From Allobosea lathyri (GTDB lineage Bacteria > Pseudomonadota > Alphaproteobacteria > Rhizobiales > Beijerinckiaceae), in NCBI RefSeq assembly GCF_900108245.1, contig NZ_FNUY01000007.1, forward strand, positions 186,001 through 250,000: a stretch of DNA of 64,000 nucleotides, given 5' to 3'. The notes below the pieces were generated by a model. That model made no database searches and was not told where the DNA came from. It was given only the letters and a program-made list of their open reading frames with translations. Both the position numbers and the translations under genes were made by a program. Positions 7,981 through 16,582 of the stretch are shown piece after piece (within the stretch, counting starts at the first letter, position 1; each line of letters starts with the position of its first letter).

Positions 7981-9414
7981 TCAGTAGGTGTGCTTGACGT
8001 TGAGAAGCGTCGTGAATGTGCGGGCGATGATCCGCATGTCCAGCCACACGCTCGAATTCTCGACATACCAGATATCGAGGCGCACACGCTCGACCATGCT
8101 GTCGGTCGTCGGCGTCTCGCCGCGGCTGCCATTGACCTGAGCCCAACCGGTCAAGCCGGGCTTGACGTGCTGGCGATACGGATAATCGCCGATCAGCTTC
8201 TCGAAATGCTCGTCATGGGCGAGCGCATGCGGCCGCGGACCGACGATCGACATCTCGCCGCGAAGCACGTTCCAGAGCTGCGGCAGCTCGTCGATGCTAA
8301 GCCGGCGTATCAACCGCCCGACCGCTGTCACCCTGCTGTCATGGCGCGACGCCTGACGAACGGCAGTTCCGTCCTCCATGACGTGCATGCTGCGGAACTT
8401 GAAAATCTTGAACGGCCGGTTGTTGAAGCCGTTGCGGGTCTGGCGAAACAGGACCGGACCCGGGCTGTCGAGCCGGATCGCCAGGGCCGTGACGGCCAGC
8501 AGCGGCGAAATCAGGAAAAGCGCGACGCTTGCGAAGATGACGTCGAGCGCGCGCTTCACACCGCGCTCGCTGAGCGTCATCGGCGCGCGGTGCAGTTCGA
8601 CGGAGACCAGATTTCCGAAGCGTTGAATTGGCCGCGAGACGATGTCCCCGAGCCGCGAATCCAGCATGAGCCTGATCGGCAGCGGCAGGATGCGCATACC
8701 CGCGACGACGCGTTCGGCGAGGTCGAGCTGGCTGCCGTTGAGGGCGATGACGATCTCCTCGACATGCGAGCCACGGAACGCTGCCACGGCATCCGCGATC
8801 ACCGCCCGAACGGCCTCGTCATCCGTCAGAGTAGCGGGCGAAAGCTTCATCCGGGCCACCACGGTCAACCCAAAGGGCGCAAGTTGCCGGGCCAGTAGAT
8901 TCTCGTCCAGCTGCGCGGGATCACCGATCATGGCGATGCGGCGCGTCGCGAACGCGCCGCTGGCCAGCGCCCGCACCATGAAGCCATGCCAATAGAAGCG
9001 CAGGCCGGCGATCAGCATGACGCCCCATAGGACGAATGCGAGCGCCGTGATGCGGGAGATCGAATGCCCCATCTTCAGTGCGAAACCGATGATGGTGAGG
9101 AAGCCGGCAACCACCGCCCAGAGAGCCAGCACGCTCGATATCTGGCGCAGTGGCCTCAGCAGCTCGATCGGCCGGTAAAGACCGCGCAGCTGGACCAAAG
9201 GCACGAACAGCGCCGCGAACAGCACGCCCATCGCCAGGGAATCGGTGAAACCATCCGGCGAATGGCCGACGAAGCTGTTATAGGCCAGCCCGCAGATAAC
9301 GCTCACCGCGACGATCGCGACGACATCGATCACCATCACGAAGGCGCCGATCGAATCGTAGCGGAACCAGCGCCCGCGCCGTGTCACCCCTTGAGCGGTA
9401 AAATCGATCGCCAT
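7981..9414 (-). CDS. polyprenyl-phosphate glycosylphosphotransferase initiating EPS synthesis (WcaJ/ExoY-like)
   Basis: This encodes 477 aa from ATG 9414, preceded by TGGGAA; a longer frame to 9477 also exists. Four or so N-terminal membrane helices (residues about 20-130) are followed by a soluble middle part and a C-terminal bacterial sugar-transferase domain. That domain shows KRALDVIFASVAL (membrane re-entrant helix), FKFRSM, PQLWNVLRGEMSIVGPRP and KPGLTGWAQVNG. The family moves a hexose-1-phosphate from a UDP-sugar to undecaprenyl phosphate and so starts the repeat unit. The full-length form with N-terminal helices is typical of the WcaJ group. It is the leftmost EPS gene and is transcribed alone, away from a long AT-rich promoter gap. 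Confidence 0.9.
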   Translation of the reverse strand: MAIDFTAQGVTRRGRWFRYDSIGAFVMVIDVVAIVAVSVICGLAYNSFVGHSPDGFTDSLAMGVLFAALFVPLVQLRGLYRPIELLRPLRQISSVLALWAVVAGFLTIIGFALKMGHSISRITALAFVLWGVMLIAGLRFYWHGFMVRALASGAFATRRIAMIGDPAQLDENLLARQLAPFGLTVVARMKLSPATLTDDEAVRAVIADAVAAFRGSHVEEIVIALNGSQLDLAERVVAGMRILPLPIRLMLDSRLGDIVSRPIQRFGNLVSVELHRAPMTLSERGVKRALDVIFASVALFLISPLLAVTALAIRLDSPGPVLFRQTRNGFNNRPFKIFKFRSMHVMEDGTAVRQASRHDSRVTAVGRLIRRLSIDELPQLWNVLRGEMSIVGPRPHALAHDEHFEKLIGDYPYRQHVKPGLTGWAQVNGSRGETPTTDSMVERVRLDIWYVENSSVWLDMRIIARTFTTLLNVKHTY

Positions 9415-9877
9415 GATCGTTCCCAGTTGACGGGTCGCGTTAAGCGCCCGTCTACGATGTTTCATTACCGGCTTCAACTACTGCGCTATTGCGTAACGTT
9501 ATTAAGGCTACAAAAACTTTTTCTGCCTGCCACAGCAAAAACTGCGCCAGCAGGAACAATCTCTTACGTACAGGCATAACGCTTGCCATATGGCAAGAAA
9601 CCATGAAAATGATGCCAAAATGCGCCGGAATCCAGCATACGCGGACCAACTCCGCGCATCCCAAATTGGCCGAGCGCTGCCTGTTTCGAGGGCACCACAT
9701 CGAAGCTTTCGTCCGAGCTGGAGGCGCGGCAATGGCCGGGAGCTGCGCTGCCATGAAAATGCAACGCTGCAGTGCAATATTATGTTTACCGCAAGGCACA
9801 ATATTTGCGGTAGAGCTCAGGTAGCCCGCACGTCGCTTCGGGAGCGGCTGACTCTGTCAGCCCAGGGAGGGTTCGGC
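9415..9877. promoter_or_regulatory. divergent promoter region with EPS-associated motifs
   Basis: This 463-bp gap separates the divergent initiating transferase and a small gene. It contains CATGAAAATGATGC at 9602 and CATGAAAATG at 9752, a string also found at 24165 before the acyltransferase gene. It also contains CTGCAGTGCAA at 9767-9777, related to the perfect inverted repeat at 13161. No coding frame is convincing. Confidence 0.4.
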
Positions 9878-10057
9878 ATGACGACACCGCAAATGGACGC
9901 CTCGGCCTGGGATCAACTCGACCAGCTCGACAGGCCGACCTCTCCTCGCCGGCTGAGGTCGGGTTCGGCAGTGGCTCTCATCGGATTGGGCGCCGTCCTG
10001 AACCTCGGCTGGATCGGGCTCATGATATTTGCTCTCGCAAAACTGGCGCTTCCCTGA
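9878..10057 (+). CDS. small single-helix membrane protein
   Basis: This encodes 59 aa from ATG 9878, preceded by a GGAGGG ribosome site. An N-terminal hydrophilic half (MTTPQMDASAWDQLDQL) leads into one hydrophobic helix near residues 33-57 (SAVALIGLGAVLNLGWIGLM). I do not recognise a family. It points towards the opposite-strand gene ending at 10153, and is divergent from the initiating sugar transferase. It may be an EPS accessory or simply an unrelated small membrane protein. Confidence 0.5.
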   Translation: MTTPQMDASAWDQLDQLDRPTSPRRLRSGSAVALIGLGAVLNLGWIGLMIFALAKLALP

Positions 10058-10152
10058 TCAGCGACATCGCAACGGCTTGAACGCGGTTGCCCGGCGCTGC
10101 CTGCCGATCATCGATGCCCACGAACTCGATGCTTGCCTGACAGGCGTCCCGA

Positions 10153-10905
10153 TCAATCCATCCGCCAGGGGCGCCATGGCTGGATCGGCAAGCCGAGCTC
10201 GCGGGTCGGCATCCCCCGCGCCCGCAAAGCAAACGAAAATCTGATGCGCGCTGACTCCGAGGCGGAGGCGGCGACGCCATAAAGCCTGGCCTGGACATCG
10301 GAAGGCGCCATTGCCAGGGTTGCCGCGAGTTGCACTGTGAACTGCATTTCCAGCAGAGCTGCAAATTCCGAGAGCGCCTGTTGCTGAAGCCCCTCCGGAA
10401 GATGCCTGAGCACCCCGATCGCCATCGCATTTCGACGGATGGCAACCCAGGCCTCGCGCGGACCGAAGGCATAGGATCTGGACAACGCGCTGATCGCAGC
10501 CTCGCTCAGCCCATTCCTGCGCGTCTCGCTCCAATACAGCATGAGCCAGCCGAAAGACTCACGCGGGGAGCAGGCCAGCAAGCGTTCCGCCACCTGCCCG
10601 AGATCGAGGATGGCGGCATCCATCCGTTCGAGATTGTTTGCCGTCACGATCTCGTCGGCGCGTTGTGCCCGCAGGATCGTCAGGCTCCGCAGCCGGCCGA
10701 GATCGCAGGACTGGCGATCGGGTGCGCCGTCCGCGATCGCAGCCTCCAGAACAGGCAGTGGAAAGCTCTCGCCAAGCACGACCTTGCGCGCGAGCGCGTC
10801 TAGCGTCCTCCCGTTATCGGGCAGATAGACCTTGCCATAGGCGATGCCGGCAAAGCCGAGCAGGCAGACGGCGCCCCTGAGAGCCCAGCCCGTCCATGCT
10901 CTCAT
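10153..10905 (-). CDS. membrane-anchored helical EPS-operon protein of unknown function
   Basis: This encodes 250 aa. The start ATG at 10905 overlaps the stop of the Wzc-like gene in an ATGA arrangement, so the two are translationally coupled. One signal-anchor helix lies at residues 6-24 (WALRGAVCLLGFAGIAYG). The rest is an all-helical, TPR-like extracytoplasmic part with a Cys pair near 67 and 111, and a helix region near 120-200 rich in Ala/Leu. It has no enzymatic motif. Its position at the end of the export operon suggests a periplasmic accessory role in polymer export or length control; that role is inferred. Confidence 0.65.
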   Translation of the reverse strand: MRAWTGWALRGAVCLLGFAGIAYGKVYLPDNGRTLDALARKVVLGESFPLPVLEAAIADGAPDRQSCDLGRLRSLTILRAQRADEIVTANNLERMDAAILDLGQVAERLLACSPRESFGWLMLYWSETRRNGLSEAAISALSRSYAFGPREAWVAIRRNAMAIGVLRHLPEGLQQQALSEFAALLEMQFTVQLAATLAMAPSDVQARLYGVAASASESARIRFSFALRARGMPTRELGLPIQPWRPWRMD

Positions 10906-13145
10906 GCGGCATCGGCTTCGACATAGTAGTTGCCGTAGGCAGCGCCGCGATAGGCCTCGAGGCGCTTCAGCTCGGCCGGGTCCGCCTTGTTGAGGATGGC
11001 CCCGACGAAGCGCTGGCGGGCCGGCTCGACGCTGAGCATGGCATCGCGAACGACATCGCGGCTCGTATTCGCCCATTCGATCACAAAGACATAGTTGTCG
11101 AACAGGTGCATGCACGCCTTGACGTCGACGACCGGCACGACCGGCGGAAGGTCGACATAGATATAGTCGTAATTCTTGCGCGCGCTCTCGATCAGCTCGT
11201 TCATCCGCGTCGAGGTCAGGAGCGCGACGATATTCGGCTGGCGCTCGGTGACGATGGTCGGAATGAAATCCAGACCCGTCACGGCATCGCGCTGGATGAT
11301 GCTGCTCAGGGATGCCTTGCCGTTGAGGAAATCGACCAGGCCCAGCTCCAGGCCGGGCTGCAGGGTCTTGGTCAAGGACGGGCTATGCATGTCGCCGTCG
11401 ATCAGCAGCGTCCGGTGACCCATCTGCGCCGTCAGGAGTGCAAGGTTCGACGAGAAGGTCGTCTTGCCTTCGGTCGGCACCGATGAGGTGATCCCGATGA
11501 CCGCAGCGCGGTTGGCACCGCGCGCGATGTCCAGCGAGACCTTGACGTTGCGGATCGTCTCGGTGAAGCGGGAGAACGGCGCGATGATGACGTGGCGAGC
11601 GATCGGATTCGCGCTTCCCAGAATTCCATCCGTTAGCGTCACGCTGCGCAACGCGCGGGATTTCTGGGTCTCGTCCCCGATATGGGGGAGAACGCCGAGG
11701 CACTCCAGGCCGGCATAATTATTGACGTCCTCGGGCGTGCGAAAATTGTTGCCGAGCAGCTCGCGGAAGAGCGCCGCGCCGAAACCCAGCGCCAGACCAA
11801 ATACGAGGCTGCCGGCATAGATCAGGATCGCCCTCGGGGAGGACGGCCTGGTCGGCACCGCCGCGGGCGTGATGATGCGGGCGTTGATGACGGGGAAGGT
11901 CTGCTCCTGCGTCGCCTCCTGGAATTTCTGCAGGAAGCTCTCATACAGGCTGCGATAGCTCTGCGCCGAGCTTTCGAGATCGCGAAGCTTGACCTGCGCC
12001 TGATTGCTGGACCCGGCCTGCGAGATCAGCTGATCCAGGCTCTCACGAAGCGACCTCTCGCGGGCCTGCGAGATCTCGTAGTCGCTCTTGGCGCTTTCGG
12101 CGACGCGCTGGAGTTCCTCGCGAGCGGTCCGTTCGATCTCCGTCATCTGCTTGCGCAGATCCATGACGGCGCGATGGTCCTTGCCGTAACGGGCCGAGAA
12201 ATTCGCCTCCCTGGCCGAAATATCGAGATATTGCGCGCGCAGGCGGGTGATGACCTCGTTGCGCAGGGCATCCGCAACAGTGCCATTGACGATATCGCTG
12301 TTGATGACCTCCTGGACGCGGTCGAAGCGTGCCTTCGACTCGGCCGTACCCGCACGCGCCGTCACCAATTGCGTGTTGACGTCGGCAAGCTGCTGCTCGC
12401 TCATCAGGCCACGCGAAGTATCGATGATGTTGTTGTCGGATTTGAATTTCTGAACCGCGAGATCGGCCGCGCCCGATTGCTCGCGCAGTTCCTTGATCCG
12501 GTCCTCGAGCCAGCGGCTAGCCCGCCGCGTCGCCTGATAGCGAGCCTCAAGTTCGCCGACCATGTAGGAATCGGACAGGGCGTTGGCGATGGCAGCCGCC
12601 TTTTCCGCATTGGTCCCGATATAGTCGACCTGGATGACATAGGTCACGCCAATCCGCTTGGCCCGGACGCCGGCAGTCAGGGTGTCGACGGCAGACTTCT
12701 CGAGATCTTCCTGCGAGCGGGGCGTACCTGCGCCTCCCAGCGAAAGCAGCCTGGAGATCAGGCCGGGCGTCCCGACGAAATCCGGATCATTAGTCAGCTT
12801 AAGATCGCGCACCACCGAAAGGGCGACGCTGTCCGATTTCAGAATCTCGACCTGGCTGTCGACGAGCCCGGGATCGAGCTGACGGTCGCCGGACGCGTCC
12901 TGTCGCGCCATCACCTGGCTCTTGCGCGTATCGACCATGATGAGAAAACTGGCGGTGTAACGACGCTGCGCGGTCGCCAGATACATCGTGCCCAGAAGCA
13001 GGGCCAGCCCGAGCGCGCCAAGCACGACCGGCCACTGCCGATAGCACATGCGCATCAGGGCCAGCAGGTCGAGCTGCGGCATGAAACCGCCCTCGCTCCG
13101 CTGCGGCTGACCTGACATCGAATTGGGATTCGGAAGATGCAGCAT
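10902..13145 (-). CDS. Wzc/ExoP-like polysaccharide copolymerase with bacterial tyrosine kinase domain
   Basis: This encodes 747 aa (ATG 13145; alternatives at 13118 and 13082, the last with a GAGGG ribosome site). A membrane helix near residues 38-58 leads into a Wzz-type periplasmic domain with long coiled coils, then a second helix near 430. The cytoplasmic kinase domain has Walker A SSVPTEGKTT, Walker A' LLIDGDMHSP and Walker B YDYIYVDLPPV, and a tyrosine-containing tail (YRGAAYGNYY). This architecture controls chain length and export through cyclic autophosphorylation. It follows the Wza-like lipoprotein gene and a secreted-protein gene in one minus-strand operon. No Wzb-type phosphatase is seen in the window. 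Confidence 0.93.
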   Translation of the reverse strand: MLHLPNPNSMSGQPQRSEGGFMPQLDLLALMRMCYRQWPVVLGALGLALLLGTMYLATAQRRYTASFLIMVDTRKSQVMARQDASGDRQLDPGLVDSQVEILKSDSVALSVVRDLKLTNDPDFVGTPGLISRLLSLGGAGTPRSQEDLEKSAVDTLTAGVRAKRIGVTYVIQVDYIGTNAEKAAAIANALSDSYMVGELEARYQATRRASRWLEDRIKELREQSGAADLAVQKFKSDNNIIDTSRGLMSEQQLADVNTQLVTARAGTAESKARFDRVQEVINSDIVNGTVADALRNEVITRLRAQYLDISAREANFSARYGKDHRAVMDLRKQMTEIERTAREELQRVAESAKSDYEISQARERSLRESLDQLISQAGSSNQAQVKLRDLESSAQSYRSLYESFLQKFQEATQEQTFPVINARIITPAAVPTRPSSPRAILIYAGSLVFGLALGFGAALFRELLGNNFRTPEDVNNYAGLECLGVLPHIGDETQKSRALRSVTLTDGILGSANPIARHVIIAPFSRFTETIRNVKVSLDIARGANRAAVIGITSSVPTEGKTTFSSNLALLTAQMGHRTLLIDGDMHSPSLTKTLQPGLELGLVDFLNGKASLSSIIQRDAVTGLDFIPTIVTERQPNIVALLTSTRMNELIESARKNYDYIYVDLPPVVPVVDVKACMHLFDNYVFVIEWANTSRDVVRDAMLSVEPARQRFVGAILNKADPAELKRLEAYRGAAYGNYYVEADAA

Positions 13146-13160
13146 CGGTCACTCGGTCAG

Positions 13161-13173
13161 GTTGCACTGCAAC
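13161..13173. promoter_or_regulatory. perfect inverted repeat before the copolymerase gene
   Basis: GTTGCA-C-TGCAAC lies 16 bp upstream of the first possible start of the Wzc-like gene. Similar strings occur at 9767, 24176 and 31777, all in gaps before EPS genes. It may be an operator for an EPS regulator; no regulator gene in the locus can be assigned to it. Confidence 0.45.
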
Positions 13174-13261
13174 ATAAGTCGCACGTGCCGATAACTCATT
13201 CAATTGTGGCGCAACGACGCCGCGGGTACTGAAAAAACGCCTTGTTCAGCCATGCGGCCCA

Positions 13262-13855
13262 TCACAGCTTGCCGAACGGGTCCCTTAGCGGTCCGATCGG
13301 TGCGATCCTGCCATCCAGCTTAAGTCGCTGGCGGTCGGAATCCGGCGTTCCCGCCCCTACCCCCGGAGAAAGCGGAACGGCTCCGCTGTCCGGCGTCAGG
13401 AATTTTGCGAAGGCCCGCGTCACCTCGCGGTCGCCCATGGAGCGGACCGCATCCGTGATACGGCGCGTCGTGTCCCCGTAGCGGGCGCTGCAGGACCCGG
13501 CGGCGCGGCCCATGCCCTGGCCGATCGCGGCCTTCTGGGCGACGTTGGCCAATGGGACGACGCTGATCAGCCCCCGCAGGGAGGCGATACTGGCCGCAGC
13601 CAGCATCTGCGCCCGATAGATCAGCTGGTCGCCCCCTTGTGGACTGTTCTGAAGAACGACGCGCGGATTGCGCACGATCTGCTCGAGATAATCAGAAGCG
13701 ACCGGAATCTGGCAGGCCGCCTGTGCCGGCCGCCCGCTCCCCGCATCGAGGGCGACGGCCAGCAGGATGGCCGAAGCGACGAGGAGAGGCCGGCGCAGGC
13801 GCGTATGACCGCGCAAGAACCGCCCCATCGTCGCTTTGCTCCGCACGACCGTCAT
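13262..13855 (-). CDS. secreted protein of unknown function in the EPS export operon
   Basis: This encodes 197 aa. The start ATG at 13855 overlaps the stop of the Wza-like gene (ATGA), indicating translational coupling. An arginine-rich N-terminus and hydrophobic helix lead to an A-x-A type cleavage site (RPAQAACQ). The mature part contains ACQIP, a RNPRVVLQ motif, two Ala-rich helices and an AIGQGMGRAAGSC stretch. It shares this order of motifs with the secreted protein at 41607, so the two look like distant paralogues. The role is unknown; a periplasmic accessory of export is plausible. Confidence 0.65.
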   Translation of the reverse strand: MTVVRSKATMGRFLRGHTRLRRPLLVASAILLAVALDAGSGRPAQAACQIPVASDYLEQIVRNPRVVLQNSPQGGDQLIYRAQMLAAASIASLRGLISVVPLANVAQKAAIGQGMGRAAGSCSARYGDTTRRITDAVRSMGDREVTRAFAKFLTPDSGAVPLSPGVGAGTPDSDRQRLKLDGRIAPIGPLRDPFGKL

Positions 13856-15084
13856 CGTGTCGCGATCACCCCGACATTATAGGGGACGACAGCCACCTGA
13901 TTGACGAGCGACAGGAACTTTCCGAGATCGACGGTCTGCGCATCGGCGGCGATGATGATGTCGCGATCACGCAGCTTGAAATGGTCACTGAGGAAGATGC
14001 CGTCGGCCGTCCGCAGGTTCACGGCATAGACGGTGGGAACGACATCGGTCGTATAGGGAGCAATATCGACGCCCAGCTGGGTCAAGGTCCTGCGTGCCTC
14101 CATGCGGAAGATGAAGACGGATTGCGGATCGGCGCGCTCCGTGCGCAGGCCGCCCGCCTTCGCCAACCCCTCGGCAAGGCTCATATCGTCGTTCTCGAAG
14201 GTCACGCGGCGGCTGTTGGCGCCGCTGGGATCCGGCGTGGCGCCGAAGATCATGAAATATTGCGGATCGCGCGAGAGGAAGACGACGTCGCCGGACTGCA
14301 GCTGAACGTCCTGACCCGGGTTTTTCAGGATCGTGCTGAGCATCGCCTTATGGGTCTTTCCAGCACGCTGGATCGACACCATCGTCTCATAGGTCGGGTA
14401 GCGCGGGCCGCCGGCGCGGGCGACGGCGCCCATCAGGCGAATTCCACCGGGGTCCATCGCGAAGCGCGAGGGCGTGTTGACCTCGCCGAGGACGCTGATG
14501 TCGTTGCCGCGGCGCTCGTTGATCGTCACGACGACCTGAGGCTCGATCGCCCGATTGGCGAGGTTGCGACGGATCTCTTCGCTGACTTCGCGGGCAGACC
14601 GGCCCGCAGCCTTGATCGACCCGGCATAGGGCACCTCGATCGTGCCCGTGCCGTCGACCTGCTGATTGGGAACCTGCACGAAATTGCCGGAGCGCGATCC
14701 CGCTTCCGTGGGAATGAACAGGCCGCCGGCGGCAGCCTCGAAGATCGTGATCGACAGGATGTCGCCGACCGAAATCCGGACATTGGCGAACGTTCCGCTC
14801 CGACCGCCCGACAGCGCCCCGAAGCTCGGGCGGCGGGACGAGGTCGCGGCATTGGCGGCGGGGAGCACCGAGCCGGTCAGATCCACCAGCGCGTAGGAAA
14901 TCCGGTCGTCATTCTGGAGCGCGACCGACGCACCGCCCCTGACATCGGTGGAATTGGGCGTATCTCTGGGAAATGCAGTGCAGCCGACCAGGATTCCCGC
15001 GACCAGCATTGCGGGAGCAAGAGTGGCGGCTTGACGGCCAAATCGAAGGAGCGTCGCGGCAAATCCGCCCGGCAAAGATAACAT
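13852..15084 (-). CDS. Wza/ExoF-like polysaccharide export outer-membrane lipoprotein
   Basis: This encodes 410 aa from ATG 15084; a TTG at 15108 would add eight residues. A signal peptide ends in the lipobox LVGC, so the mature Cys is lipidated. The poly_export domain begins near residue 85 with VRISVGDILSITIFEA, including the conserved D-x-L-x-I-x-V/F pattern, and continues VDGTGTIEVPYAGSIKAAG and ERRGNDISVLGEV. It is followed by SLBB-like units. The family forms the outer-membrane channel through which the EPS leaves the cell, working with the Wzc-like copolymerase two genes downstream. Confidence 0.92.
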   Translation of the reverse strand: MLSLPGGFAATLLRFGRQAATLAPAMLVAGILVGCTAFPRDTPNSTDVRGGASVALQNDDRISYALVDLTGSVLPAANAATSSRRPSFGALSGGRSGTFANVRISVGDILSITIFEAAAGGLFIPTEAGSRSGNFVQVPNQQVDGTGTIEVPYAGSIKAAGRSAREVSEEIRRNLANRAIEPQVVVTINERRGNDISVLGEVNTPSRFAMDPGGIRLMGAVARAGGPRYPTYETMVSIQRAGKTHKAMLSTILKNPGQDVQLQSGDVVFLSRDPQYFMIFGATPDPSGANSRRVTFENDDMSLAEGLAKAGGLRTERADPQSVFIFRMEARRTLTQLGVDIAPYTTDVVPTVYAVNLRTADGIFLSDHFKLRDRDIIIAADAQTVDLGKFLSLVNQVAVVPYNVGVIATR

Positions 15085-15142
15085 CAATCTAGCGCCCCAA
15101 CCAACCAAAGGTCATCCCGCATATCGCATTGCGAAAAGTAAG

Positions 15143-16582
15143 TCATATTGATTCAGGGGCATTAACCCTGAGGGCATGAAAATTGAAATCGGACTGTGGC
15201 AACAACGCACCGTAAGTACCGATTCCTGCTCCGAAAACTGCCGCAAAAGGCGCCAGAAAGCCTGCCGTCTGAAGCGGGAAATCGACCAGCGAATGCAATG
15301 TCCCCAACAGGGCGACACCGGTCGCGGCGATGACAATATCTACGCCGCCGCCTCGCCTGTTTTGTGCACCTGCGAAACAGGCGCGCGTCAGGATCGCCAG
15401 CGTGGCGATCCAGGCTGCGCTCACAGCCGCCGCCAGGGGCAGCCCCATCTCGACCGCGAGTTCGAGTGGAACCGAATGCGCGCGGTCCCAGATTCCAAAC
15501 AGGCCCAGCTCCTCGGTGCGGACCGAGGGAAAGACGGCTTCGAATGCACCGGGCCCGATGCCGAGCCAGGGATATCGCGCAATGAGGCCCAGGCAGATCC
15601 GATAGACCTCCAGCCGATACTGGTCGATCAGGCCGAATTGCTGAATTCTGACGACCACTTCGCCGTTGAGCACGATGAAGGCGACGACGAGCGCCAGGCC
15701 GAGCACCAGCAGGCTTGTCGACCGGCGACGCGGCAGCAGCCTGCCACGAAGGAGGAGCACCGCGACGAGAGATGACGCTGCAAGCGACAGGATGAGCCCG
15801 GCGCGCGAGGCCGTCATGATGACGAACCCCAGACAGGCCAGAACCGCGACGAGCGAAAGGATGATCGTGGGCGTGATGCGGTCGGTGAGCTGCAGCAGCC
15901 GTCCGGCCCAGCCACTGAGCCGGCGCGGCCGACCCGCGGGGATGCGTTGCACCAGCCGGCACGTCCACAGCACCATGCCAAGGCCGAAATAGGCTGCCGC
16001 CGTGTTGCTGTTGACGAAAGTGCCGGTGAAGACGTTTCGATAGAAGGTCTTCGGCTCGCCGAGGATCGAGCCGGGGTCGAGACGATAGGCCACGAAACTC
16101 AGCACGCCCAGCAACAGGACAGCATAGGCCAGCACTGTCATGACCCGTTCGCCGCCGGCCGGCGTTCGCGCGATGAGCAGGGCGCGCAGGAAGGCGAGCG
16201 CGAACAGGATCGGCATCCCCACAGCCGGCAGCGGCGATGCAGCAGTCGCTGCAGCCCGCGCTGCGGAACGCGGCTCGGGGAGAAGGCCCCCGACCTCGCC
16301 CCAGATGGGATCGGCGATCCCGGTCCATAACGATGGCGCCTGCTGCAACGCGGCAACGCCTACCCAGGCGGCAAGAAGCGCCAGAGTCAGCAGAATGTAT
16401 CGTTTGTGAAGGCGCGTGAGACCGCTCATATCCGCCGACGCCAGGCTCAGCCCGAGCAGGAGACACCAAAGCGCGACCCAGCGGTTGTCGGCGGATCCCA
16501 GGGGAATCGGCGCCAGCACGAAGACCGCCAAAGCGAGCGCCTGCGAAGCAGGCTCCAGACGGGTCGCCGCCCCGGCAATCAT
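15143..16582 (-). CDS. O-antigen ligase/polymerase family membrane protein (first copy)
   Basis: This encodes 479 aa with about 12 membrane helices. ATG 16582 overlaps the stop of the GT4 gene (ATGA), so they are coupled. The Wzy_C/O-antigen ligase region carries TGTFVNSNTAAAYFGLGMVL and the periplasmic loop around PWLGIGPGAFEAVFP. Such proteins polymerise lipid-linked repeat units or ligate chains. It is distinct in sequence from the two close relatives at 40101 and 49635. Together with its GT4 partner it sits immediately before the Wza-Wzc operon, on the same strand. I would favour polymerase for the EPS, but ligase cannot be excluded. Confidence 0.82.
   Translation of the reverse strand: MIAGAATRLEPASQALALAVFVLAPIPLGSADNRWVALWCLLLGLSLASADMSGLTRLHKRYILLTLALLAAWVGVAALQQAPSLWTGIADPIWGEVGGLLPEPRSAARAAATAASPLPAVGMPILFALAFLRALLIARTPAGGERVMTVLAYAVLLLGVLSFVAYRLDPGSILGEPKTFYRNVFTGTFVNSNTAAAYFGLGMVLWTCRLVQRIPAGRPRRLSGWAGRLLQLTDRITPTIILSLVAVLACLGFVIMTASRAGLILSLAASSLVAVLLLRGRLLPRRRSTSLLVLGLALVVAFIVLNGEVVVRIQQFGLIDQYRLEVYRICLGLIARYPWLGIGPGAFEAVFPSVRTEELGLFGIWDRAHSVPLELAVEMGLPLAAAVSAAWIATLAILTRACFAGAQNRRGGGVDIVIAATGVALLGTLHSLVDFPLQTAGFLAPFAAVFGAGIGTYGALLPQSDFNFHALRVNAPESI

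Noticed and set aside
11682..13115. A 477-codon plus-strand frame opposite the Wzc-like gene
   Set aside because: Its codons are complementary to the kinase-copolymerase gene, its composition is non-protein-like, and it has no ribosome site.
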